A DNA stretch of 57,134 bases from the NCBI GenBank assembly GCA_945888995.1, contig CAMDBA010000007.1:1-57134 (forward strand), read 5' to 3'. The position numbers and the translations under genes were made by a program. Below the pieces are notes generated by a model. It ran no database searches. It saw only the letters and a list, made by a program, of their open reading frames with translations, and had not been told where the DNA came from. This document shows positions 45,670 to 54,535 of the stretch, one piece after another; the first letter of the stretch is position 1; every line of letters begins with the position of its first letter. This DNA is from a bacterium UBP8_UBA817 (GTDB taxonomy: Bacteria; Margulisbacteria; Marinamargulisbacteria; CAMDBA01).

Positions 45670-46482
45670 TTATATCTTCATGAGATACGCATAGGAGTCG
45701 TTTATCTTATGCATTTTTTCTTCTGCGACTTTTTTAAATTCACCCCCTAAATGGTGGACCCGGTCAGGGTGATTTTTCTTGCAGGCTTCCCGGTAGGCTT
45801 TTTTAATACCGTCTTTAGACGCGCCGGGAGAAAGACCTAGTATCGCATAATGCTTGGTCGCATCATCTACTTTGGAAATACCGAATAAAAATCGGATTCC
45901 GTCGTGATCCTGCCGAGATATGCCTAGCAAGGTGACGATTTCATCGATTACTTCTTGCTCCGCATGGACTAACGCCTGATCGGAAAGCGCGACTTCATAG
46001 ACCAGATCGAGCAATAATAGTTTGGCCTCATAATTAAATTTGGCTGAAAATTCCAGGCACACTTCACTGAGCGAAAAATGCTTTTGTTCGGAATAATGTA
46101 ACAAATCGGTAATCCATATCAGTTTTTCTTCCGGGTAGTTAAGACGGGTCCGAAAATAATTCAGAACAGCTTGGATCTCCCGATGATCGGTTTTGTCGTC
46201 TGCTTTGATGACGTGTGTAATAACGTGAATAAATAGCTCGCAAAATCGCTTGTTATCAACAGTCTGGTTGTGAATCTGATGGTCGATAGTGCGATTTTTC
46301 TTCACTGTATTCGCAATATAATAAAGGCCGATCCCCACTAAAATCAGGGGAAATAAGTTAATCAGAAGCCCCAACATCACGCCGAATAATTCAGTGATAA
46401 TACGGATTCCGCCAAAAAGGGAGATCAACATTATGCCTAACAAAAAGTAATAGATGCCATTGTTGTAGTTCCGGTACTTCAT
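45670..46482 (-). CDS. djlA: DjlA-type membrane J-domain co-chaperone
   Basis: Membrane-anchored DnaJ-family protein. From the ATG at 46482 it is 270 residues, matching DjlA: two helices near the N-terminus (about 7-45), a TerB-like helical domain (about 70-195, ELFIHVITHVIKADDKTDHREI) and a C-terminal J domain from HYAILGLSPGASKDGIKKAYRE with the HPD motif in NHPDRVHHLG that activates DnaK. A start 36 codons upstream is open but adds unrelated residues; AAGGAG lies 11 bases before the chosen ATG. Confidence 0.85.
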   Translation of the reverse strand: MKYRNYNNGIYYFLLGIMLISLFGGIRIITELFGVMLGLLINLFPLILVGIGLYYIANTVKKNRTIDHQIHNQTVDNKRFCELFIHVITHVIKADDKTDHREIQAVLNYFRTRLNYPEEKLIWITDLLHYSEQKHFSLSEVCLEFSAKFNYEAKLLLLDLVYEVALSDQALVHAEQEVIDEIVTLLGISRQDHDGIRFLFGISKVDDATKHYAILGLSPGASKDGIKKAYREACKKNHPDRVHHLGGEFKKVAEEKMHKINDSYAYLMKI

Positions 46483-46578
46483 ATAGGGTAAGACTCCTTG
46501 CCGATCGATAAATTTCTCCCTAACCATACCAGAAACCCACATTTTTACAAAATCGGGACACTGGCCTACCCTATTAGA

Positions 46579-46607
46579 TTGAATAATCATGGATGTTAAT
46601 TTATGAT
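46579..46607 (+). promoter_or_regulatory. Promoter of the leuB-like gene
   Basis: TTGAAT (46579-46584), 17 bases, TATGAT (46602-46607); the start is near 46614, about 36 bases before the ATG, with AAGGAG as ribosome site. Confidence 0.52.
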
Positions 46608-46649
46608 TCTAAGTCGTTATAAAAACAAGTTAAGGAGCTTTTTGACACT

Positions 46650-47744
46650 ATGTATAAAATCGGAGTTATCGGCGGAGACGGAACTGGCCCTGAGGTGGTT
46701 GCCGAAGCCTTAAAAGTATTGCATGCGGTTGAGAAAAAATTCGGGTTATCGTTTGAATTTACACATCTCAATTACGGCGGAGATCGCTACATTAAAGAAG
46801 GTAAGATCCTGGATGATGCCGAAATGGAAGGGCTTAAGGCCTTTGATTCGGTTTTGTTAGGCGCAATCGGACATCCGGATGTTAAACCCGGAATTCTGGA
46901 AAAAGGGATTTTATTAAAAGTCCGTTTTGGACTGGACCAATATATCAATGTCCGCCCCGTTAAATTATATGAAAACGTTGAAACACCCTTAAAAGATAAA
47001 ACCTCCGAAGATATCGATTACGTGGTTTTGAGAGAAAACACAGGCGGGATTTATACGGGAACAGGCGGGATCACGATGAAAGGCACTGCTCACGAAGTCG
47101 CCGTTCAATCGATGGTCTATACCCGCCACCAAGTAGAGCGCTGCTTACGGTTCGCGTTTGAATACACAAAAAAACGCCACTTGGAAAAATCTTGGCGCGG
47201 CCTGACTCAAGACGAGATCGATAAAGGATTCACCGGTAAGCTGACGCTTTGCGGTAAAACCAATGTTCTGACTTATGTGTTCGATCTCTGGGAACGGGTC
47301 TATTACGAACTGGCCAAAGAATATCCGATGGTTAAAACCGACTATGCTCACGTCGATGCGACCTGTATGTGGATGGTCAAAAATCCCGAATGGTTTGACG
47401 TGATCGTCACTGAAAATATGTTCGGCGATATCATCACCGACTTAGGCGCTATTACCCAAGGTGGAATGGGAATTGCCTCAGGCGGAAACGTGAATCCCGA
47501 AGGTGTTTCGATGTTCGAGCCGATCGGTGGATCAGCGCCTAAATACACCGGCAAAAACGTGATCAATCCATTAGCTTCAATCGGATCAGCCGCGATGATG
47601 CTGGAAAACCTCGGTGAAACCAAGGCCGCTCAAGCGATCGAAAATGCCATCCAAATCGTCATTAAGAAATTGAATTCAATGGCGGCAGGAAAAATGGGAT
47701 ATTCGACGACTGAGGTCGGGGATTTGGTTGTAGAGTCGTTGTAA
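46650..47744 (+). CDS. leuB: 3-isopropylmalate dehydrogenase-like decarboxylating dehydrogenase
   Basis: Beta-hydroxyacid oxidative decarboxylase family (LeuB/ICDH/HICDH). GVIGGDGTGPEVVAEALKVL at the N-terminus, substrate loop LRENTGGIYTG (about 128-138), Lys and Asp of the active site in VTENMFGDIITDLGAI (about 250-265), and NAD-type adenosine loop GGSAPKYTGKNVINPLAS. LeuB is favoured because of LKVRFGLDQYINVRPVKLY, but homoisocitrate or tartrate-type activity is not ruled out, and leuA, leuC and leuD are not in the window. Length 364. Confidence 0.85.
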   Translation: MYKIGVIGGDGTGPEVVAEALKVLHAVEKKFGLSFEFTHLNYGGDRYIKEGKILDDAEMEGLKAFDSVLLGAIGHPDVKPGILEKGILLKVRFGLDQYINVRPVKLYENVETPLKDKTSEDIDYVVLRENTGGIYTGTGGITMKGTAHEVAVQSMVYTRHQVERCLRFAFEYTKKRHLEKSWRGLTQDEIDKGFTGKLTLCGKTNVLTYVFDLWERVYYELAKEYPMVKTDYAHVDATCMWMVKNPEWFDVIVTENMFGDIITDLGAITQGGMGIASGGNVNPEGVSMFEPIGGSAPKYTGKNVINPLASIGSAAMMLENLGETKAAQAIENAIQIVIKKLNSMAAGKMGYSTTEVGDLVVESL

Positions 47745-47776
47745 AAAACCTGTCAAATAAGAATCGCAATAAAATA

Positions 47777-47800
47777 AGAGACGCGATTTATCGCGTCTCT
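47777..47800 (-). terminator. Perfect 11-bp palindrome, probable terminator of the DHS-like gene
   Basis: AGAGACGCGAT pairs with ATCGCGTCTCT around TT. On the minus strand it is followed by TTATTTTATT, so it can terminate the deoxyhypusine synthase-like transcript; on the plus strand no T run follows. Very similar palindromes are dispersed in other bacterial genomes, so it may be an inserted repeat. Confidence 0.5.
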
Positions 47801-47818
47801 ACGGTTCAGTAATGAAGT

Positions 47819-47899
47819 TTGTCATTCCAGCGAAAGCGGGAATCCATTGAAAACACATGATTTCTGGATGGATCCCCTGGTCAAGCCCGAGGATGACAT
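47819..47899. repeat. Interspersed palindromic element (GTCATTCC...GGATGACA)
   Basis: An 80-base non-coding unit whose ends are inverted (GTCATTCC and GGATGACA). Inside are two imperfect hairpins: TTCCAGC-GAAA-GCGGGAA, and TCCCCTGG..CCCGAGGA around TCAAG. It resembles the dispersed GTCATTCCCGCGAAAGCGGGAATCC family of repeats seen in many bacteria, here decayed by mismatches. Confidence 0.6.
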
Positions 47900-47907
47900 T
47901 ACACAGG

Positions 47908-49014
47908 TTATTGATGGCCCAGAGAGACCAATGTTTCGCCATCCCATGTCCATTTTAGACGTGGTCGGTCTTTTGCAAGGTCACGGCCGAAGACATAAGC
48001 GGCTAAAAGAGGAACTGCGACACTAGGTTCAACCCAGGCCATTGCAAAATGGGCATCAGAATCAATCTTACCCCATGACTGAGCTTCGCCAAGAGTGGAA
48101 CTAGAGAGGCCGCCATCGGCGGTTACGGCGGTCGTAACTTGAATGGCATAGTCGTGACCCCGTTCGAGACCATAGAGATAGGCCATGACGATAGAATCGT
48201 TGACATAATTTTTAGGAACACCGCCGGCAACATAGATTGCGGACGTCGCGGGGGATTTGACCGTTAGCTGTAGGATTTCGTGGTTATCCTGAATCGCGTC
48301 GATACAGACGGATTTACGGCCGGCCTGGATGGCCCTAATGCGGTGCGCGGTTAGACCGATGCCGATCGAGGAATCATTGAGCGCGGGTGCAAAAATCGGC
48401 ACGCCGTATTTGTGACAATTGTAGACAATCGAATTCTCATCGCTCAATTTTGAGCCGACGAAGTCCATATATTGGCGGGACGAATAGTTGCCAGGCTCTA
48501 TTTCGTCGGCGATAAGGCCGCACCATTCATCGGTTTCCCAGAATTTTTCTTCGTCCACATAGGTATCATAAATCCGGTCGATCCGAAGATCGTGCAAAAC
48601 CACGTCATCCGAATTCGGGGTGCCCACATAGTGTTGGCTGCCACGGGCCTGATAAATATCCTGATACAAAATCGCGCCGGTGGACACCACAACGTCTACG
48701 ACTCTGTTCACAATTAAATCCACGATCACCTGGCGCAATCCCGCTGCGATCAGCGGCCCGGCCAATGCCAAAAACACCGTCGGACGACGTTTATCCAGCA
48801 TCATTTTTTTAAGAACTTCCCCGCAGCTTCCGATATTACGGGCCTGGATCGACATCCCGCTCATCTGCTCGACAAGATCTGCAACCGTCATCGTAGCGGT
48901 CAATTTCACCTGGTTAACCGGTTTGTGTAAAATCTCGCCTTTTTGTTTCCGCATTTCTGGCGTGAGCTGGTCGTCTAAATCAAATACGCCTTTTAAACCA
49001 TCTTTTTCTGTCAA
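47908..49014 (-). CDS. Deoxyhypusine synthase homologue
   Basis: NAD-dependent aminobutyl-transfer family. Eukaryotic and archaeal members modify eIF5A; bacterial members include homospermidine/spermidine-forming enzymes, so the substrate is open. The catalytic lysine is in EAQSWGKIDSDAH (about residue 316), followed by the usual VPLLAAYVFGRDL; NAD-side motifs include the NIGSCGEVLKKM and SIGIGLTAHRI regions and GGVPKNYVNDSI. The start is set at TTG 49014 because GGAGG ends eight bases before it, whereas the GTG three codons upstream overlaps that site. Length 368. It lies between interspersed repeats and a broken MGMT gene. Confidence 0.87.
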   Translation of the reverse strand: MTEKDGLKGVFDLDDQLTPEMRKQKGEILHKPVNQVKLTATMTVADLVEQMSGMSIQARNIGSCGEVLKKMMLDKRRPTVFLALAGPLIAAGLRQVIVDLIVNRVVDVVVSTGAILYQDIYQARGSQHYVGTPNSDDVVLHDLRIDRIYDTYVDEEKFWETDEWCGLIADEIEPGNYSSRQYMDFVGSKLSDENSIVYNCHKYGVPIFAPALNDSSIGIGLTAHRIRAIQAGRKSVCIDAIQDNHEILQLTVKSPATSAIYVAGGVPKNYVNDSIVMAYLYGLERGHDYAIQVTTAVTADGGLSSSTLGEAQSWGKIDSDAHFAMAWVEPSVAVPLLAAYVFGRDLAKDRPRLKWTWDGETLVSLGHQ

Positions 49015-49097
49015 AATAAGCACCTCCGCATTAGAATGTGTTACACGCTGTAATGTAGCGTAAAATTAAGTCATCTATAATACTAAGGAAAGCAAAA

Positions 49098-49310
49098 ATG
49101 GACAAACTTAAAAACCAATTCGCACTCTCGTTTCCCGAAATCGAAGTCGGCATCGTGATCGATGAGAGCAACCGAGCCGTCGGGACTGCCATGGCGCAAA
49201 ATCCGTTTCCGATTATTTTTCCGTGTCACCGGGTGGTAAGGTCAGATGGGAAAATCGGGGCATTCGGTGGCGGGATTTGATTGAAGGAGAGGTTATTTGG
49301 GTTTGAACGG
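49098..49310 (+). pseudogene. Decayed O6-methylguanine-DNA methyltransferase fragment
   Basis: An open frame of 60 codons ends at TGA (49278-49280). Residues 27-59 match the MGMT/Ogt core: [20 protein letters not shown] with acceptor Cys43 and [12 protein letters not shown]. After the in-frame stop the frame continues LKERLFGFER, the expected C-terminal helix. The first 25 residues do not match the family and the N-terminal domain and DNA-binding helix are missing. AAGGAAAG precedes the ATG, so the fragment could still be translated, but it cannot form a full transferase. Confidence 0.72.
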
Positions 49311-49328
49311 GTGGGTCGAAATTTATAC

Positions 49329-50213
49329 TTAAGCCACAATCTCTAATGCCTGCAATACCGCCGCTATCTGATCTTTTTCGTTAGGCGTTACCTCCACTAA
49401 AGGAAGACGTGGGATGCCGACTTTGAAGCCCATTGCATGCAATGCGTACTTGAGGGGCGCCGGGTTGCTATTGATAAAGAGTACTTTGAAGATCGGGTTT
49501 AAGTTGTCTTCGATTTGGTAGGCTTCTTTTTGGTTTCCGGCGGCGAATAGCGTCATCATGTCCTTGATTTGGCGGCCGACGCAATGGGACGCAACAGAAA
49601 CTACGCCATATGCGCCTTCTTTCATAAATGCCAGTGTCAGGCCGTCATCTCCGGAATAAATCAAAAAGTCGGGGGGCGTGAGTTGGCGAATTTTGGTGAC
49701 TTGTTCGACACTTCCGGCGGCTTCTTTGATCCCGATAATGTTCGGAATTTCGGCCAATCGGGCGATGGTTTCAGGCTCCATATTGCGGCCTGTCCGGCCA
49801 GGGATGTTGTAGAGTAAAATCGGAAACTTAACGGATTCGGCGATGGATTTAAAGTGCTGATAGAGGCCTTCTTGGGACGGGCGATTGTAGTAAGGAACGA
49901 CCTGCAGAGACGCATCTAACCCAAGTTTTTCGGCTTCTTTTGTTGAGGCGATGGCGGTTCGGGTGCAATTCGATCCTGTTCCGGCCATTAACTTAACGCG
50001 GCTACCAACGGCATCTCGGATAGTTTTGAATAATGTAAATTCTTCTTCGTGGGTCAATGTCGGAGATTCACCGGTCGTACCTGCTAATACGATCGTGTCG
50101 GTTCCCGTCTTGACCAGAAATTCAGCTACCTTGATCGCTTCTTTATAATCCACATCACCTTTTTCATTAAATGGGGTAATCATAGCGGTCATTAAACGTC
50201 CGAATTCAGTCAT
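49329..50213 (-). CDS. dapA: 4-hydroxy-tetrahydrodipicolinate synthase
   Basis: Condenses pyruvate with aspartate semialdehyde in lysine and diaminopimelate synthesis. Catalytic Lys163 (in IIGIKEAAGS), Tyr135 (in LLYNIPGRTG), Arg140 and the GTTGES loop (45-50) are all visible; length 294 is standard. AAAGGAG precedes the ATG. It lies after a terminator of the upstream gene, so it is transcribed separately. Product feeds peptidoglycan. Confidence 0.96.
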   Translation of the reverse strand: MTEFGRLMTAMITPFNEKGDVDYKEAIKVAEFLVKTGTDTIVLAGTTGESPTLTHEEEFTLFKTIRDAVGSRVKLMAGTGSNCTRTAIASTKEAEKLGLDASLQVVPYYNRPSQEGLYQHFKSIAESVKFPILLYNIPGRTGRNMEPETIARLAEIPNIIGIKEAAGSVEQVTKIRQLTPPDFLIYSGDDGLTLAFMKEGAYGVVSVASHCVGRQIKDMMTLFAAGNQKEAYQIEDNLNPIFKVLFINSNPAPLKYALHAMGFKVGIPRLPLVEVTPNEKDQIAAVLQALEIVA

Positions 50214-50267
50214 ACGGTTTCTCCTTTAAATTTATCGAAGTGAGAAAATTATACACCCGGAAACGGC

Positions 50268-50296
50268 AAAAAAATACCCCCGAATGGCGGGGGCAT
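50268..50296 (-). terminator. Rho-independent terminator
   Basis: On the minus strand CCCCCG pairs with CGGGGG over a five-base loop, then TA and a run of seven T. It ends the transcript of the 503-residue gene before dapA. Confidence 0.85.
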
Positions 50297-50324
50297 TTTC
50301 GGTAAGCATTATATCAAGCGGAAT

Positions 50325-51836
50325 TTAAGCAATAATTCCATATCGACGTGCTAACTCCACAAATTCCTGACGATTATCTTGAACTTGCATCGCCCGAACC
50401 GTATCCAAAATATCGCTTTGCTCTTTTAAGCTACGAATCGCTTTTGGCTCAGCTTCGGTAATAACACGTGTCTTAAGCAAGAAGTTCAAGTCTCCTTGCG
50501 GCGGTTGAGGATATAAAACACCGTCTTTGAGCGTGGTATGAGTAGGAAGGTCACAGGCACGGTCTTTGATTGTTTCTAAAAGCTGTGCAGGATGAGGATA
50601 CATATTCACATTCTTATTTAAATAGGTGATCCCCCTGAGCGCCGTCACAACATCCGCAGCCGGAGTCGGGGCATTAAATCCTGGGTGGACGTCAGATTCA
50701 AAGCAATAAATACGGTCGTCACTATTACTATAGGCAAAAAAGCCACCTTTCTGAGGGTCCAGAGGTGGCGTCTTCTGACTAACAGATGTCATCACCATTC
50801 CATATCCTTCTTCACCGGATTGAAGTCCTAATGCAATTGCAGGTAGGTCCAACGCAGATGTCTGAATATGATCGGTATCTTCGATATTATAAGAAATGCC
50901 GAGTTCCAAATGACTGACTTTGTCTTTGTATTCTCCAAACGATAAACGGATTTTTTCACCTGACGGGCTAAGGTGAAAAATCTGATTGTCCATCACTTGC
51001 TGCATTTTCATTGCGCCATGATTGTGGAGACGAGGCACCGATGATGCCTCTAACTTAACTTCGCCACCTTCGATTACATAACCCGGCATAGCTTCCTGAA
51101 CAAGAAAAAAGACATTGTCACGGGAAAACCCTAAGAAGTTGAACCGTTCTAATTCTGAAATAATCTGATCCGCTGTCTGAGCATTGACGACAATAAGCTG
51201 TATTTGAAGCGCTACCACTTCATCCAGATTTTCACCATGCTCGACAGCCAGCTTTCGAATATCAAGAACCGTCTGCATTAAATGACGGACACCTAGCGAA
51301 ATAGGCAAAAGGCCAGAAGCAACCGAATGAGTCTCTGCTCTTTGTGCTGCAGTAAGTGTTTTATTCTTCTTAGCTTCAGCATCATCGGCGGCATGTTTAA
51401 GATGGTCCGAGTCTATAGCATCAATGACTTCTTGCGGGGTAATGACATATTTAGTTCCCATCGCCAAGCGAGTCGCTTCTCCTGCTGCGGTATGCTCCAT
51501 TAAAATGGTTCCATTCAAAATCGCTCTTTTTGCAGATTCGGTCTGCATTGTCTTAGGATCAAAAACATATAAATGTTCCCTGTCAAAATCTAATTTGACG
51601 GTATCTACGCGCGAATCCTTCAAAATTTGAGCTTGAATAGCAGGTATTTTTAAGTCTGCCATGCTTACCTCGGCAAGAGGCTTTTCCGTGGCCCGGCTAA
51701 CCGCCTCTGCAATATGGGCGATAACAGAACTTTGGTAAGTTTGAAGCGTCGTTAGATCCATCTGAATCCTGGAAGAATCTCTGATTTCTGCCGACTCTCG
51801 TGGACTGGAAATAACTTTATAAAGGGGCGTCTGCAT
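50325..51836 (-). CDS. Divergent UDPGP/AGX-like putative nucleotidyltransferase
   Basis: 503 residues, no close family recognised. Reading along it, elements line up in order with eukaryote-style UDP-N-acetylglucosamine pyrophosphorylase: GEATRLAMGTKYVI (119-132) for the G-rich nucleotide loop, LIVVNAQTADQII (214-226), FNFLGFSRDNVFFLVQEAMP (232-251) like the YFGL..NVIFFQQG region, EVKLEASSVPRLHNHGAM (259-276), SYNIEDTDHIQ (315-325) like the VDN loop, and SQKTPPLDPQKGGFFAY (353-369). The double-Gly loop and PDGNGG motif are degenerate, so activity is uncertain. The N-terminal 90 residues are extra. GAAGGAG precedes the ATG. Downstream of coaE by 79 bases, followed by a terminator. Confidence 0.5.
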   Translation of the reverse strand: MQTPLYKVISSPRESAEIRDSSRIQMDLTTLQTYQSSVIAHIAEAVSRATEKPLAEVSMADLKIPAIQAQILKDSRVDTVKLDFDREHLYVFDPKTMQTESAKRAILNGTILMEHTAAGEATRLAMGTKYVITPQEVIDAIDSDHLKHAADDAEAKKNKTLTAAQRAETHSVASGLLPISLGVRHLMQTVLDIRKLAVEHGENLDEVVALQIQLIVVNAQTADQIISELERFNFLGFSRDNVFFLVQEAMPGYVIEGGEVKLEASSVPRLHNHGAMKMQQVMDNQIFHLSPSGEKIRLSFGEYKDKVSHLELGISYNIEDTDHIQTSALDLPAIALGLQSGEEGYGMVMTSVSQKTPPLDPQKGGFFAYSNSDDRIYCFESDVHPGFNAPTPAADVVTALRGITYLNKNVNMYPHPAQLLETIKDRACDLPTHTTLKDGVLYPQPPQGDLNFLLKTRVITEAEPKAIRSLKEQSDILDTVRAMQVQDNRQEFVELARRYGIIA

Positions 51837-51915
51837 TTTCTACTCCTTCGATTGCAATATGGGTTAAAAAAAAGGGAAACATTCTTTATCGAAATGACCC
51901 TCCCGAAAATTGCAT

Positions 51916-52473
51916 TCAAATTATCCATTGCTTTACCGCCTTTTCACATTCCGCTAAAAATCGGTCATCGTAGGTATTTATGACCACGCTGTCTGCGTCT
52001 TTTTTGTACTCGGATTCATCGGCCTGAACCTCACCGATTTTGGCTTTTGAGCCCACGGCTTTAGCGACAGCTTCCGGGGCTGCAATAATGACCAGCATCT
52101 TGTCACAGGTTGTGCGCAGTCCGATCTGATCGATCAGGGCTCCAACAATGATGACCCGCGGTTTATTAGGGAGCCATTCCAGATACTGAATGACCCGATC
52201 CCGTATTTCGGGATGCACAATTTGATTTAACAAATCGAGCTGAGCAGGAGAAGAAAAGACCATACTACCCAGTCGCTTCCGATCGACTTCGCCGGATTCG
52301 TCAACAACCTCATTCCCAAAAAATCGGGTCAAAATCCGAATAACCGGCGGTACTTTTAAGATGTCATGTCCGACAACATCCAAATCAATTAAGGTCGCAT
52401 CAAACACCGAGGCCAAATGCGCCGCCGCCGTCGATTTACCCACGCCTACCCGGCCTGTAATTCCGATAATCAT
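51916..52473 (-). CDS. coaE: Dephospho-CoA kinase
   Basis: Last step of coenzyme A synthesis. P-loop IGITGRVGVGKST (about 3-15) and the CoA-side D in LIDLDVVGHDIL (about 31-42), then HPEIRDRV. The length of 185 is slightly short. It begins exactly after the nadD stop and completes, with coaX at 23.1 kb, two steps of CoA synthesis in this window. Confidence 0.9.
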   Translation of the reverse strand: MIIGITGRVGVGKSTAAAHLASVFDATLIDLDVVGHDILKVPPVIRILTRFFGNEVVDESGEVDRKRLGSMVFSSPAQLDLLNQIVHPEIRDRVIQYLEWLPNKPRVIIVGALIDQIGLRTTCDKMLVIIAAPEAVAKAVGSKAKIGEVQADESEYKKDADSVVINTYDDRFLAECEKAVKQWII

Positions 52474-53109
52474 TTAGTCGTATGCTCCGTTTTCTTCGAT
52501 ATAGCGCACAATATAGTCCGGCACCCACTGTGAAATATCTTGGTTTGCGCGGCGCTCGGCGCGAATATCCCGGGACGCCACATCCACCGCTTCGTCATCA
52601 ATAAAGTAAAAGCGGTGCCAATCGTCCTTTGAAAAATACCGGTCCAGATACGCTTTCGCGCGATCTGGATCTGCAGATTTTTCACGATTGACTACAATAA
52701 AGGATATCATATCCAGTAAGTCTCGGGGGCTCTTCCAAGTATGCAGCTGATAATAACTGTCGGAGCCGATGAGATAATAAAACGGTATACCCGGGTTTTC
52801 TTGCTCAAACTGCCTGACCGTGTCTACTGTCCAGGACGGAGAGTGGCGTTCCATTTCGATCCAGCTAATCCGGCAGCCTTCTTTTTTTGCGGCCCGTTCC
52901 AGCATGGCTTTCCGATGGGAAAACGGCGTCATAATCGCGTCTTTATGCGGAGGGATATGGGTCGGAATCAAAACGACGTTTTCAATAAACGGTAAGGCTT
53001 TTGTCCTGGCGATCATGGCTTGATGGCCATTATGAAACGGATCGAATGCTCCGCCGAATAATGCCGTCCCGATCAAGTTAATAGGCTTCTTCCCGGGCCA
53101 GCACGACAA
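52474..53109 (-). CDS. nadD: Nicotinate-nucleotide adenylyltransferase
   Basis: Adenylates nicotinate mononucleotide for NAD synthesis. The core starts FGGAFDPFHNGHQAM (about 18-32) with the HxGH motif, and the C-terminal VASRDIRAERRANQDISQWVPDYIVRYI region corresponds to ISSTxIR. The ATG at 53109 overlaps the sugar-transferase end by 32 bases; a TTG at 53076 is also possible and would remove 11 non-conserved residues. Length 200-211. Confidence 0.9.
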   Translation of the reverse strand: MSCWPGKKPINLIGTALFGGAFDPFHNGHQAMIARTKALPFIENVVLIPTHIPPHKDAIMTPFSHRKAMLERAAKKEGCRISWIEMERHSPSWTVDTVRQFEQENPGIPFYYLIGSDSYYQLHTWKSPRDLLDMISFIVVNREKSADPDRAKAYLDRYFSKDDWHRFYFIDDEAVDVASRDIRAERRANQDISQWVPDYIVRYIEENGAYD

Positions 53110-54535
53110 AAAATGTTTTGAAGATAATTTTGATGTCGAGGCTCAGTGACCAATTCTGAATATAATACAGGTCGTATTTGACTTTATGTTCCGGCTTTCG
53201 GGTCAAAACGGAGCGGCCGTTAACCTGCGCCCATCCGGTGATACCGCCCAGCATCTGATGACGCAAATGAAAATGAGGAATGGACTCATTAAACTGTGCG
53301 ACAAAAAATGGTCTTTCGGGACGCGGCCCGACCAGGCTCATTTCTCCATTTAGGACATTGATAAGCTGTGGCAACTCGTCAATCGAAGTTTTCCGAAAGA
53401 AATCTCCGAACCGGATATAACGGGTTTCTTTGCCTTCATTGACCATCACAGGGCCGGTCCGGACTTCCGCATCCGGAATCATGGTTCGAAATTTAATCAT
53501 ATTAAACAGTCGGCCGTCTTTGCCGACGCGTTCCTGGTAATACAGCACAGGTCCGTTCGGCGATACGATCTTAATTAACACGGCCACAATCAAAAATAAT
53601 GGAGATCCGAGAATCAACCCCAGCGCCGACACGATAATGTCCGCTAACCGTTTAATCATCATGGACACCGGTGACGGTTGTATTTGATCTGTATAAGTGA
53701 GGCAAGCAATACCGTCAAAATCGAGGACTTTTAAGCGCCCGGGATGGCTCATTCCCACATCAGACACCATTCGCAGTTCGATTTCCTGTTCATCGCAAAA
53801 CGAGACTAATGTATTGAGTTGTTCGGAAGTGTAGGTTGTTTTGGCCAAAAAGATGACTTTGATCCGTTGATCCAGGATAATCTGAAAATCCTGATCAGCT
53901 CCCAGTAATTGAAAGCGGTTCCGAAGATGGAAATGCAAGGTTTCCGGTACTTTATTATCAAACGTCCCAACATAAAAAAGCCGTAAGCTCGGATAGAGAA
54001 TTAAGCGTTCAGCAATATCTTGCCCGATCTCGTTTGCGCCAATCATGCATGTCCGGACAGCCCCGATGCCTTTTTTCAGCAAAGCCAATTCAATGCGGTA
54101 AAACAGATACCGAGAAACAAAAAGAAATAAAACCCCCAATCCCCACGCATAAAACATGACAAATCTAGAGCCCGGAAACGATTTATAAAGAAAGCTCAAG
54201 GCCATAATTTCAATTGTGGCGATCGACACAGCTTTGATAATGGTCAGATATTCGTCTACTAACGGCATTAATCCGGTGAATTTTCGATAGAGTCCGGAAT
54301 AATAAAACGCAACAATCCACAAAACCATGATCAAGCCCATAAAAGAAAAATATGGCTCGACCTGGGCGTCTTCATAGACTTTTCCAAACGGCACTAGAAA
54401 GACGCGGTGAAACACCCATCCGATCTTAAATTTCAAACTGTAGGCTAAGATAAATATCACAGGGATACAGAGCAAATCCACGATAAATTTACAGATGATT
54501 AACAAACGCATTTGATAAGCCGATCCGTTATTCAT
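53078..54535 (-). CDS. Polyprenyl glycosylphosphotransferase (WbaP/EPS type)
   Basis: Starts an extracellular or surface polysaccharide by moving a sugar-1-phosphate to undecaprenyl phosphate. Four N-terminal helices (about 13-130), a CoA/NAD-binding-like middle domain with [15 protein letters not shown] (about 168-182), and the C-terminal bacterial sugar transferase domain (about 290-485): [68 protein letters not shown], and [12 protein letters not shown]. Length 485. It overlaps gpsA by eight bases and nadD by 32, so expression is linked. Confidence 0.92.
   Translation of the reverse strand: MNNGSAYQMRLLIICKFIVDLLCIPVIFILAYSLKFKIGWVFHRVFLVPFGKVYEDAQVEPYFSFMGLIMVLWIVAFYYSGLYRKFTGLMPLVDEYLTIIKAVSIATIEIMALSFLYKSFPGSRFVMFYAWGLGVLFLFVSRYLFYRIELALLKKGIGAVRTCMIGANEIGQDIAERLILYPSLRLFYVGTFDNKVPETLHFHLRNRFQLLGADQDFQIILDQRIKVIFLAKTTYTSEQLNTLVSFCDEQEIELRMVSDVGMSHPGRLKVLDFDGIACLTYTDQIQPSPVSMMIKRLADIIVSALGLILGSPLFLIVAVLIKIVSPNGPVLYYQERVGKDGRLFNMIKFRTMIPDAEVRTGPVMVNEGKETRYIRFGDFFRKTSIDELPQLINVLNGEMSLVGPRPERPFFVAQFNESIPHFHLRHQMLGGITGWAQVNGRSVLTRKPEHKVKYDLYYIQNWSLSLDIKIIFKTFFVVLAREEAY

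Noticed and set aside
46483-46590. Longer start for the J-domain protein
   Set aside because: The 36 extra residues do not fit DjlA; the ATG at 46482 gives the normal length.
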